DNA of 52,514 bases, taken from the NCBI GenBank assembly GCA_030263455.1, contig SZOZ01000015.1, positions 1-52,514 of the forward strand, given 5' to 3'. Positions 16,683-24,500 of this stretch are shown piece by piece (position 1 is the stretch's first letter; each line of letters opens with the position of its first letter). Origin of the DNA: Synechococcales cyanobacterium CNB (GTDB taxonomy: Bacteria > Planctomycetota > Phycisphaerae > Phycisphaerales > UBA1924). The notes beneath the pieces were generated by a model. That model was not told the origin of the DNA, ran no database searches, and saw only the letters and a program-made list of their open reading frames with translations. The position numbers and the translations under genes were made by a program.

Positions 16683-16908
16683 GGTCGCGGAACGCCCGGC
16701 GCAGGGGCGCACCGGTGCAGCCGATCCTTTCGGATTCGCCACGGACGCGAACGCTCGCTGCCAGGTCGCCTCCGCCGGCGTCCAGGCCGCGGGCGCACAC
16801 GCCCGATGCGGGCGGGATCGCCCCGCCGAGCGCAGTCTACGAAACGGGCCTCGCTACACCAAGGGTTTCGCGCCGGATTCGCCGCTGGCCGACGCCCCCA
16901 ACAGGGCC

Positions 16909-16914
16909 TATATT
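16909..16914 (+). promoter_or_regulatory. -10 box TATATT of rpmH
   Basis: TATATT sits 39 nt before the rpmH start, in the only AT-rich patch of the 270-nt rnc-rpmH gap. The -35 region is unconvincing. The rest of this gap (16683-16900) shows no gene or RNA that I can identify. Confidence 0.5.
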
Positions 16915-16953
16915 CCTCCCCCACGGGCGAACCGCCCGTTCGCGGAGGCTTCC

Positions 16954-17097
16954 ATGCATTACCCACGCCGAGCCAGCAAGATCAAGCGGGCACGAAAGTC
17001 CGGCTTCCGGGCGCGGATGCGCACCCGCAACGGCCGCAAGACCCTGAGCCGGAAGCGCCGAGTCGGCCGCTCCGTCAATGTCCGCGACGCCAACTGA
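16954..17097 (+). CDS. rpmH: 50S ribosomal protein L34
   Basis: 47 residues, of which the core KRARKSGFRARMRTRNGRKT followed by LSRKRRVGR is the diagnostic L34 pattern (SGFRARM, NGR, LxxRRxKGR). The protein is very basic and binds 23S rRNA. CGGAGG precedes the ATG by 5 nt. A 13-residue tail after VGR is slightly longer or different from typical L34. It is followed by a strong terminator and is not beside rnpA or dnaA as in many bacteria; it stands divergent to rnc here. Confidence 0.95.
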   Translation: MHYPRRASKIKRARKSGFRARMRTRNGRKTLSRKRRVGRSVNVRDAN

Positions 17098-17121
17098 CCG
17101 CGTACAACTGGTCGAACCCCG

Positions 17122-17154
17122 AACGCCCGCCGCACACAACCCGGCGGGCGTTTT
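17122..17154 (+). terminator. rho-independent terminator of rpmH
   Basis: 11-bp stem AACGCCCGCCG (17122-17132) with CGGCGGGCGTT (17142-17152), followed by TTTTC. It lies 25 nt after the rpmH stop. Confidence 0.92.
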
Positions 17155-17250
17155 CATTCCCTGCCCGCTTGTGCCGCGGGCCGAGTTCGCGCACCATACG
17201 CCTCCGCGCGACCGCCCCGCTCTCACCCCGGCGCGCCCCCGGAGGCCGAC

Positions 17251-19686
17251 ATGTCCAGCCAGCAACCGCCCACCGGATCGGCCCGCCCCTACCGCGAGGT
17301 GACCCTCGCCGCCATCGTCTTCGCCATGGTGATCGGGCTGGTGATGAACGCCTCCATCACCTACGCCGGACTCAAGATCGGGTTCACCCTCGGCGGCTCC
17401 GCCATCGCCGCCGTACTCGGCTTTGGCGTCCTCCGCGGACTCCTCCGAAAAGGCTCCATCCTCGAAACCAACATCGCCCAGACCATCGCCTCCGCAGTCA
17501 ACACGTCCAACTCCGGTGTCATCTTCACCGTACCCGTCCTCCTCCTCCTCGGCTTCACCCTCTCCTGGAACCAGCTCGACTTCTGGCTCATCACCATCGC
17601 CTGCATGGCGGGCGCGGTCCTCGGCGCGGCCTTCATCATCCCCCTCCGCAAGCAGATGATCGAGATCGAACGCCTCCGCTTCCCCTCCGCGATGGGTGTC
17701 GCCGCGATCCTCAAATCCCCCGGCGCAGGCGCGAAGAAGTCCATCGTCCTGCTCGCCGGCATCGCATTGTCCGCGCTCATCTATCTCCCCGTCGGCCTCC
17801 CGGGCATCCGACTCCCGGCCTCGCTCGACCGCCTCGATTCCCTCGTCGAACGCGAGCGCATCTCGCACGCCGACGCCGAACGAACGCGCATGATCGCCGG
17901 CTGGATCGAGCAACGAGCCGCGCCGGACGAGGCCCTCACGCTCGGCCGCATCGAAGCCGAACTCCTCGCCGCGATCGAGGCCGACGAGCCGGACGAAGCC
18001 GCCATCGCAGCGCTCCGTACGCGCGTCCGCGAAGCCGCCCTTCCGAACGTCTCGCCACGCCTCGCCCATGCCGCCCTGCTCGCCTCGCGCGGTGAGCAGC
18101 CGTGGGATTCGCTCCGCAGGATCGACCTCGGCTGGGCCGGCTCACCGCTCCCCGGCTACCAGGATCTCAACATCAGACTCCCCGCTCGCCAGGGTTCGGA
18201 CGGCAACCTCCACGACAAAGTCGATCACAACCGCGACGGCCGACCAGACCTTGTCCTTACTGACGATCGCGTCTCGCTCGGTCGAATCCTCGGCCTGCCC
18301 GACGAGTTCCAACTCGTCTTCGCCATCGCTCCCTTCGCCCTCGGCGCGGGCTTCATCACCGGCCGCGCCGGACTCATGGTCCTCGCCGGCGGCATCCTCG
18401 CCTACTTCGTTCTCACCCCCATCGCCTTCCGGCTCGGCTGGATGCCCGCCAGCATCACCCCCGCGACCGCCCCCGGCTACGGCTTCGGTGCGTTCAACCG
18501 CCCGCTCGGCATCGGACTCCTCCTCGGCGGCGCGATGATGGGCATCATCGCCGCTCTCCCCGCCATGCGCGCCGCCCTCAAGAGCATCGCCGTCGCCAGC
18601 CGAATGCCACGCGGATCGCGCGACGAACTCGGACTCAAGGTCCTCCTCGCCGCCATCGCCGGCGCGCTCCTCCTCCTCTTCATCGCCGCCGACTTCGAGG
18701 GCAACAGACCCCTCAACGAAGGCAAGCCCTGCCCCGTCTCCGCCCTCAAGGTCTCCGATGAAGTCGAACCCGCCACCTACAAGGGCTACCTCATCCGCTT
18801 CGCATCCGAGCAGGCCGCCGCCGCATGGAAGTCCGCCGGCGCATGGACCACGGCAAGCCCCTCCGGCGAGACCTCAACCGTCGTCTGGGACGACGCCCAG
18901 AAGGACAGGTACCTCGCCTCCATGAACGCCAGGCCCGGCGCGCTCGCCTCTCTCCCCTCGCACCTGCGCGCCGCCGTCATCGCTGTCGTCGGTGCGCTCT
19001 GGATCTGGTTCGCCGGCATCATCATCGCCCAGTGCACCGGCATGACCGACTGGTCCCCCATCTCGGGCATGGCGCTGCTCACCGTCGTCATCGTCATGCT
19101 CCTCGCGGGCACGGGCGCAGTCCTCAGCGCGGTCCTCCTCGGCGCGGCCCTCTGCGTCGCCATCACGCTCGCCGCCGACATGATGGCCGACCTCCGCACC
19201 GGCCACCTCGTCGGCGCAAGGCCCGTCAAGCAACAACTCCTCGAACTCTGCGTCGTCCCCGTCGGACCCGTCGTCTGCATGTTCACCGTCCTTCTCATCG
19301 CCGCCGTCAACATGAAGACCTACGGCGTTGCACTCGGACCGGAAACCCCAACCAGCGCGCCCCAGGCACAGGCCCTCCAGGCCATCATCACAGGCGTACA
19401 GGGCGGCGAAATCCCCTTCGCCCTCTACGGCTGCGGCGCGCTCCTCGGCGCACTCCTCGGACTCGGTGCCTTCAGCGGACTCGGCGTCCTCGTCGGACTC
19501 AGCATGTACCTCCCATTCTTCTACATCGCCACCTACGGCATCGGATGCCTCGCCAACATGGCCCTCGCCAAGGTCAAGGGACGCGCATGGGCCGAGGAAT
19601 GGGGCGTCCCCTTCTGCGCCGGACTCATCGTCGGCGAATCCGTCCTCCAACTCGCCATCAACTGCGTCGTCCTCGCCCTCGGATGA
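17251..19686 (+). CDS. OPT-family (oligopeptide/metal-chelate) transporter
   Basis: 811 residues, multi-pass. The N-terminus VTLAAIVFAMVIGLVMNAS, then TYAGLKIGFTLGGS and LETNIAQTIASAVN, are typical of prokaryotic OPT transporters, which import peptides or metal-siderophore-like chelates. A long soluble insertion (about residues 190-350) interrupts the membrane region and contains DHNRDGRPDLVLTDD, a DxNxDGxxD calcium-loop-like motif. Another soluble loop lies around residues 490-570. GGAGG is 7 nt before the ATG. Only 13 nt separate the stop from the next membrane protein, so the two are likely cotranscribed. Confidence 0.9.
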   Translation: MSSQQPPTGSARPYREVTLAAIVFAMVIGLVMNASITYAGLKIGFTLGGSAIAAVLGFGVLRGLLRKGSILETNIAQTIASAVNTSNSGVIFTVPVLLLLGFTLSWNQLDFWLITIACMAGAVLGAAFIIPLRKQMIEIERLRFPSAMGVAAILKSPGAGAKKSIVLLAGIALSALIYLPVGLPGIRLPASLDRLDSLVERERISHADAERTRMIAGWIEQRAAPDEALTLGRIEAELLAAIEADEPDEAAIAALRTRVREAALPNVSPRLAHAALLASRGEQPWDSLRRIDLGWAGSPLPGYQDLNIRLPARQGSDGNLHDKVDHNRDGRPDLVLTDDRVSLGRILGLPDEFQLVFAIAPFALGAGFITGRAGLMVLAGGILAYFVLTPIAFRLGWMPASITPATAPGYGFGAFNRPLGIGLLLGGAMMGIIAALPAMRAALKSIAVASRMPRGSRDELGLKVLLAAIAGALLLLFIAADFEGNRPLNEGKPCPVSALKVSDEVEPATYKGYLIRFASEQAAAAWKSAGAWTTASPSGETSTVVWDDAQKDRYLASMNARPGALASLPSHLRAAVIAVVGALWIWFAGIIIAQCTGMTDWSPISGMALLTVVIVMLLAGTGAVLSAVLLGAALCVAITLAADMMADLRTGHLVGARPVKQQLLELCVVPVGPVVCMFTVLLIAAVNMKTYGVALGPETPTSAPQAQALQAIITGVQGGEIPFALYGCGALLGALLGLGAFSGLGVLVGLSMYLPFFYIATYGIGCLANMALAKVKGRAWAEEWGVPFCAGLIVGESVLQLAINCVVLALG

Positions 19687-19699
19687 TCGGAGACACGCG

Positions 19700-20416
19700 A
19701 TGAAACTCATCGGCTCCCTCGTCGTGATCGCGTCCCTCGTCTTCGGCGTCCTTTGCGCCGCCACCGCTTACCTGCCCAGGCTCTCCCTCGCTGACGAACA
19801 ACTGCTCGGCCTGACGCTCAACGCCCCCGCCGGCGGACCCCCGCCGCTCGCCCGACCCGGCGACGTGCTCACACCGGAACTCCTTGCCGCGTTGCGCGCG
19901 AACGGCGTCGAACGCGTCCGTGTCAAGGAGTTCGCCTTCGCCCGATGGTCCCACGCCTGGTGGTTCGCCCTCGCCGTCGTCACACTGACCGCCGGCGGCC
20001 TCACCGTCAAGCAGGCCGCCAGGATGCAGTACGCCGCACCTGCCGCGGGCGCGCAGCGCGAGTCGCCCGCCTCCTCCGCACGCGAAGCCCTCGCGCGCAT
20101 CCGCGAGATCGCTTCCGCTCTCGCCGATGAACTGCCCCGCATCGCGGACGAGCATGAACGCTGTCGTACCATCGTCCACCGACTCGACGAGGTCCAGCGC
20201 CGGCACGCCCTGACCATCGTCGATGCCAAGCCCGCGCTCATCGCCGGACTCGGCATGGCCGGCTTTGCCGAGTTCATGGACCACTTCTCCGCCGGCGAGC
20301 GCAACCTCAACCGCGCCTGGTCCGCCGCCGCCGACAACCACGCCCCCGAGGCCGAGCGAAGCCTCGCGGCGGCGCACGGCCCGCTGGAGCAGGCCGCCGG
20401 AATCCTCGGCGCATGA
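19700..20416 (+). CDS. membrane protein of unknown function linked to the OPT transporter
   Basis: 238 residues. Two hydrophobic segments (about 5-25 and 90-112) flank a ~60-residue outside segment (LSLADEQLLGLTLNAPAGG...), and a C-terminal soluble helical region of ~115 residues follows (REALARIREIASALADELPRI, RCRTIVHRLDEVQRRHALTI). The last part looks like a four-helix bundle rich in Ala/Glu/Arg. GGAG stands 8 nt before the ATG, 13 nt after the OPT stop. I do not recognise the family; co-operonic position suggests an accessory or regulatory role for the transporter. Confidence 0.75.
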   Translation: MKLIGSLVVIASLVFGVLCAATAYLPRLSLADEQLLGLTLNAPAGGPPPLARPGDVLTPELLAALRANGVERVRVKEFAFARWSHAWWFALAVVTLTAGGLTVKQAARMQYAAPAAGAQRESPASSAREALARIREIASALADELPRIADEHERCRTIVHRLDEVQRRHALTIVDAKPALIAGLGMAGFAEFMDHFSAGERNLNRAWSAAADNHAPEAERSLAAAHGPLEQAAGILGA

Positions 20417-20473
20417 GAACGCCCCAGGCGTCCGCTTCGTGCGGCACGCGCGCGGGGCGCTCTCCGGCAAGGT

Positions 20474-21463
20474 CTACCGGGAACGACGCCGCCTGAGCAT
20501 CGCGCCGCCCCCAAGCCCGACCAGCGCGAGCGAGCCGGGGGCGGGAACGATGTACGTGAACACCGACTCGATGACCGCGCCCTTGTACGCGCCGTCCGTG
20601 AAGACGCCGTTGGCGTCGATCGTGAACGCCGAGTAGTACCGGTCGCGGACCTTCGGGTCGCGCGGGTCGCCGGCGGGGTAGTCGTCCGTGGCGAGGTAGC
20701 GCCGCTCGAAGGCCTTGTCCTCGCCGTCGTCCCACCCGCCGCCGCGGAACGTGCTGTCCGGGTCCGCCACGTAGATCACCGAGTTGTCGGTGTCCACCGC
20801 GACGCCCGTCATCACGTGGAAGGATCTCGCCCACCAGAAGGGCAACTTCTCGTCGGCCGTGATGTTAACCACCACCGCGCGGTTGCTGTCGATCCCCGCA
20901 GCGAACGCCTCGAAGAGGTTGGCGAACCCCGTTGCGTTGTCGCTCTTGCCGTCGTTGTGGTCGCGACGAACCTGCTTGCCGCTCAGGTAGAACCGGTCCA
21001 CGATCGCGTCCGCGTAGCCGGCGTTCGAGCTGTACGCAAGGACGTCCGGTTCCCAAGCGCACGCCCCGTTGTTGATGCCGAACCGCTTGCCGGCGATGAT
21101 GGCGAGGTCCTCCAGCGCGTAGTTCGCCCGTTCCAGCCAGTTCCTGTCCTTGTGCTCCGCGCCCGCGCCCTTGCGCCGGCTCGGGTCAAAAATGCCGGCG
21201 AATCGATCCTCCATCGACGCGATCGCGTTCGTCCACGCCGCCGTGGCGCACCACCCCCCACCCTGCTCCCACCAGTCCTTGCTGTCGTACGCAGGAGCCA
21301 GCGGCTTCGGAATCCACGTCTTGTCCCTCGCGGGGTCCGTCTTCTGGTGCTGGTAGAAATCGGGAACGTCCACCTTCCACGCCGTCTGCGCGGAAACGAC
21401 GCCGGCGGCTGCGGCCAGGACCAGCGTTGCGGACACGGTCTGCAAAGTGAATCGAGAGTTCAT
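20474..21463 (-). CDS. secreted C39-like cysteine-peptidase-fold protein with VPAPG sorting tail
   Basis: 329 residues. A signal peptide (TLVLAAAAGVVSA) precedes a ~270-residue domain with DVPDFYQHQ, then GGGWCATAAWTNAI (candidate catalytic Cys), RSFHVMTGVAVDTDN (candidate His) and VIYVADPDS (candidate Asp), in the order Cys-His-Asp of C39/papain-like folds. The C-terminus has VPAPGS, a hydrophobic segment and RRRRSR, a planctomycete variant of PEP-CTERM. GAGGAG precedes the ATG by 7 nt. The upstream neighbour on the same strand is a large metalloprotease, separated by a terminator. Activity is inferred only from residue order. Confidence 0.7.
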   Translation of the reverse strand: MNSRFTLQTVSATLVLAAAAGVVSAQTAWKVDVPDFYQHQKTDPARDKTWIPKPLAPAYDSKDWWEQGGGWCATAAWTNAIASMEDRFAGIFDPSRRKGAGAEHKDRNWLERANYALEDLAIIAGKRFGINNGACAWEPDVLAYSSNAGYADAIVDRFYLSGKQVRRDHNDGKSDNATGFANLFEAFAAGIDSNRAVVVNITADEKLPFWWARSFHVMTGVAVDTDNSVIYVADPDSTFRGGGWDDGEDKAFERRYLATDDYPAGDPRDPKVRDRYYSAFTIDANGVFTDGAYKGAVIESVFTYIVPAPGSLALVGLGGGAMLRRRRSR

Positions 21464-21572
21464 CGGCGTGCTCCTCGTGGGTCGTTGTCATCGGGACCGG
21501 ACGCTCCAGCCCTCGAGACACGAACGCGGAACACCCACCCCGCTCACGCACACACACGCCGATTGAACGAAA

Positions 21573-21601
21573 ACGGAGGCCCGGTCGTTCCGGGCCTCCG
21601 T
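21573..21601 (-). terminator. rho-independent terminator of the metalloprotease gene
   Basis: 12-bp perfect stem ACGGAGGCCCGG / CCGGGCCTCCGT (21573-21584, 21590-21601). On the minus strand it is followed by TTTTCGTT. It lies 28 nt after the metalloprotease stop at 21629. Confidence 0.92.
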
Positions 21602-21628
21602 GAGCGCATCCTTGAGCCGCGCCTTGCC

Positions 21629-24367
21629 CTACTGCCGCCGCAGGTACCCCGCCTCCAGCGCCCGGTCGATCCGCTCGCGCGAGTCCGCCAGGTGCGCCTT
21701 CGAGTACGGATCGATCCCCTGCGCCTCCGGCCTGTCACCGATCGCCGCACGGATGTCCCGCAGTTCCTGACGCGCCAGGGTCGCCAGCGTCTTGCCCGAG
21801 GCGTTCGGCCAGTTCATCCCCGTCGACAGGTCGATCAGCCGGTCGAGGTGCTCTCGTTGCAGATTCCGCCGAAGGCTGCTGATGTACGGATCCCGCGCGG
21901 TCGCGCCACGCGGCACGTTCGCCAGCGGCGACCACACCTCGTTGCGGATCGCCCGCAGCACTTCCGGCACCGTCAGCGCGTCCTGCCCCGACACCGTCCG
22001 CAACTCGTTGTCCAGGATCCGCCGCAGCCGTGTCGGGTTCATCAGCATCGTCATCGCGCTCGCCTGCGCCCCGAGCACCTGGTCGTGGATCGGCACGTCC
22101 TGCGGGTCGCCCCAGTTCGAGTCGGGCCACTGCTCCGTGCCCAGATGCGCCAGCAGTTCCGGCGTCAGCCCCCACGCCTCGTCCCGGAACGCGTTCTCGA
22201 TGACGAACTTCAGCGCACGCCGCTGCCGCTCCACGTCCACGGGCCGGATCGGTTCCGGCGCGCCGGGGTCGCCCTTGCGGTACTTGTTGAAGTGCGCCCC
22301 GCCCACCCAGTGCGACGCCGTCGAGAGCGCGCCCAACTGCTTGCCAAGCAACTGGCTCCACGTCTGCCGCGCCTTCTGCCACGGCTCGCCGTCCTTCACC
22401 GCCTTGTCCAGCAGTTTCGGCCGCACGTGCCGCACGAAACGCATCTCCGAGTCCGCGAAGTCCAGCGAGTTCTCACCCAGGTCCCACGTCTTCGCATGCG
22501 GGTCCGGGCCGGGCTGGCCCTCCTCGCTCGAAAACCCGTGCCCCGGCTCCGCCGCCCGGGTCGCCACCTTCCCCGGATCGTCGAACGTGTACCCCCACTC
22601 GATCGCCCAGTGGTCGTAGGTGCCGATGTCGATGCACCCGTAGTCCCCCTGCACCAGCCCGTCGCCCTCCACCACGATGTTCGACGGCGCATAGTCCATC
22701 ACCGTCGAGAGCATCGGCCTCTTCCCTCGGAATCCCTCCGAGTTGATCTCCGCGAACGAGTGCGCCGCCGATCCCTTCCAGTTGTGCATCAGCCCGAGCG
22801 TGTGCCCCACCTCGTGCATGATCACGTCCTTCAGCAACGGCCCGATGAACTCCTCCGGCAGACCGTCGAGCAGGCTCGCCTCGTCCCGCTCGCCACCGTC
22901 CGGCAGGATGATCCCGGCGTCCATCGCCAGCCTTACGTCCGCCACCGACAGCGCCAGCCCCGGCATCGCGGCGCACACCCCCGCACGCGACCCCGCCCCC
23001 GGCTGCTCCCACACCATCGGCAGCATCGTCGGCGGCGCATCCGCCGGGTCCGCCGTCCCGTCGCGCAGCGCCCGTGAATACGCCGCCACGCGCGCCCGGT
23101 CCTCCGGGTCCGCCAGCCGGTACCGCGGATCCCACTGCGGATGGTCCAGCAGCCACTCCGCCGTCTCCGCGTCCAGCGAACGCATCGCCGCCGCCGCCAG
23201 GATCGAAGTGCGGTACTGGTGCGCCCAACCCGCCAGGAACCCCTCGTCCATCACGATATCCGCCTCGTAGATCTCCCCCGTGTCCGGGTGCGCATGCACA
23301 GGACCGATCGCAAACCCCATGTCCGCGTTCGTCCAGCGCACGAACGAGTACCGGATGTCCTCAGGATCCTTGTCCATGTGTGCGCCCGTCTGCGCGTCCT
23401 GTTGATACACCTCGATCGCGTTCACGATCCCCACCCGCTCGAACGCCTTGTTCCAAGCCAGGATGCCGTCGCGCACCCAGCGCCGGTACCGCACCGGCGT
23501 CGTGTGCTCGATGTAGTACACGATCGGCTTCTTCGGGGGACTCAGGGCACGCGACGGGTCCGCCTTCTCGACGTGCCACCGGTTCACGTACCGCATCGTC
23601 TGCCCGTCCACCCCGCGACGGTTCCGGTCCGTGAACGCCGTGTAGTAGTACCCCACCCGCCGGTCCGCCTCGCGCGGCTGATACCCCGGCGTCTGCGGCG
23701 GGACGCCGATCGAGTAGTGCACCGTCACCAGCTGCCCCCCCGCGCGCGGAAACTCCAGCGTCAACTCCACGTTCGACGGGAACGTCTTCGCCGATTTCAC
23801 CCTCGCCAGCGACACGTCCGCCCCGCGTGTGAAACCCCCGAAGAACGCCCCGGACTGCCGAAGCAGCACGTCGTCCAGGTCGATCACCGGGCCGCCGCCC
23901 GGACCCATCGCCACGATCGGCGTCGTCAGCACCACCCGGTCCGTGTAGATCCGTTCCGTCGCCGCCCGCGACTCCGCGTCCCCCGTCGTCCGAACATCCA
24001 TGTTCGGTTCGATCAGCGCGAGACGCTTGTCGTACTGCTGCCAGGAGAGATACCGCGCGTCCTGCCCGATCGCGTAGTGCCAGATCGAGTACACCCCCGC
24101 CTGCGCATCGCCCCCTGCCACCGTTGGCACCACAAAGAACCGCTGCCCCTCGAACCCCGCCGGCAACTCCGCCAGCATCTGCCCGTCCCGGTCACGGACC
24201 CACACCGTGTACAGCGGCGCGGACCCATCCGCCGGCGGCGTCACCTTCCGGTACCCCTCCGACACCTTCTCGAACGGGGGGTAGTCCTGCTGCCCGACAG
24301 CCGGTGCCCCGAACACAGACCCGGCCAGAACCACGATCGCAACCGCACGGCAACGGACAGCGTTCAT
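21629..24367 (-). CDS. secreted zinc-dependent metalloprotease (DUF5117/DUF4953 type)
   Basis: 912 residues from ATG 24367, which has a signal peptide (RAVAIVVLAGSVFGAPAVG) and GAGGAG 7 nt upstream; a further 65 in-frame codons upstream are low quality. The zinc site HEVGHTLGLMH (His518, Glu519, His522, His528) is a metzincin-type HExxHxxGxxH. The N-terminal ~430 residues (YTVWVRDRDGQML, RYLSWQQYDKRLALIEPNMD, KPIVYYIEHTTPVRYRRW) match the architecture of the large DUF5117/5118-DUF4953 proteases. Probable role is extracellular or periplasmic protein degradation. A strong terminator follows. Confidence 0.88.
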   Translation of the reverse strand: MNAVRCRAVAIVVLAGSVFGAPAVGQQDYPPFEKVSEGYRKVTPPADGSAPLYTVWVRDRDGQMLAELPAGFEGQRFFVVPTVAGGDAQAGVYSIWHYAIGQDARYLSWQQYDKRLALIEPNMDVRTTGDAESRAATERIYTDRVVLTTPIVAMGPGGGPVIDLDDVLLRQSGAFFGGFTRGADVSLARVKSAKTFPSNVELTLEFPRAGGQLVTVHYSIGVPPQTPGYQPREADRRVGYYYTAFTDRNRRGVDGQTMRYVNRWHVEKADPSRALSPPKKPIVYYIEHTTPVRYRRWVRDGILAWNKAFERVGIVNAIEVYQQDAQTGAHMDKDPEDIRYSFVRWTNADMGFAIGPVHAHPDTGEIYEADIVMDEGFLAGWAHQYRTSILAAAAMRSLDAETAEWLLDHPQWDPRYRLADPEDRARVAAYSRALRDGTADPADAPPTMLPMVWEQPGAGSRAGVCAAMPGLALSVADVRLAMDAGIILPDGGERDEASLLDGLPEEFIGPLLKDVIMHEVGHTLGLMHNWKGSAAHSFAEINSEGFRGKRPMLSTVMDYAPSNIVVEGDGLVQGDYGCIDIGTYDHWAIEWGYTFDDPGKVATRAAEPGHGFSSEEGQPGPDPHAKTWDLGENSLDFADSEMRFVRHVRPKLLDKAVKDGEPWQKARQTWSQLLGKQLGALSTASHWVGGAHFNKYRKGDPGAPEPIRPVDVERQRRALKFVIENAFRDEAWGLTPELLAHLGTEQWPDSNWGDPQDVPIHDQVLGAQASAMTMLMNPTRLRRILDNELRTVSGQDALTVPEVLRAIRNEVWSPLANVPRGATARDPYISSLRRNLQREHLDRLIDLSTGMNWPNASGKTLATLARQELRDIRAAIGDRPEAQGIDPYSKAHLADSRERIDRALEAGYLRRQ

Positions 24368-24457
24368 CGGCGACTCCTCACCCCAGCCCTCGGGGTCTAC
24401 GCCCCACAAGGCCGGGAACAACACAATACCACCACCGGGCAACCGGGCTGCGGAGGC

Positions 24458-24472
24458 AGCGGAGACTCCGCT
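24458..24472. repeat. 15-bp perfect palindrome AGCGGAGACTCCGCT
   Basis: 7-1-7 symmetry in the 133-bp gap between the metalloprotease start (24367) and the dockerin gene stop (24501). It may be an operator for the metalloprotease gene or a weak terminator for the dockerin gene. No T-tract follows on the minus strand. Confidence 0.4.
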
Positions 24473-24500
24473 TTGGCAAGTGGACAGACGCCGAATGCGG

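Noticed and set aside
16683-16900. A structured RNA (such as 4.5S/SRP RNA or RNase P) in the rnc-rpmH gap
   Set aside because: I looked for the conserved cores of these RNAs and saw none; only the rpmH -10 box is recognisable.
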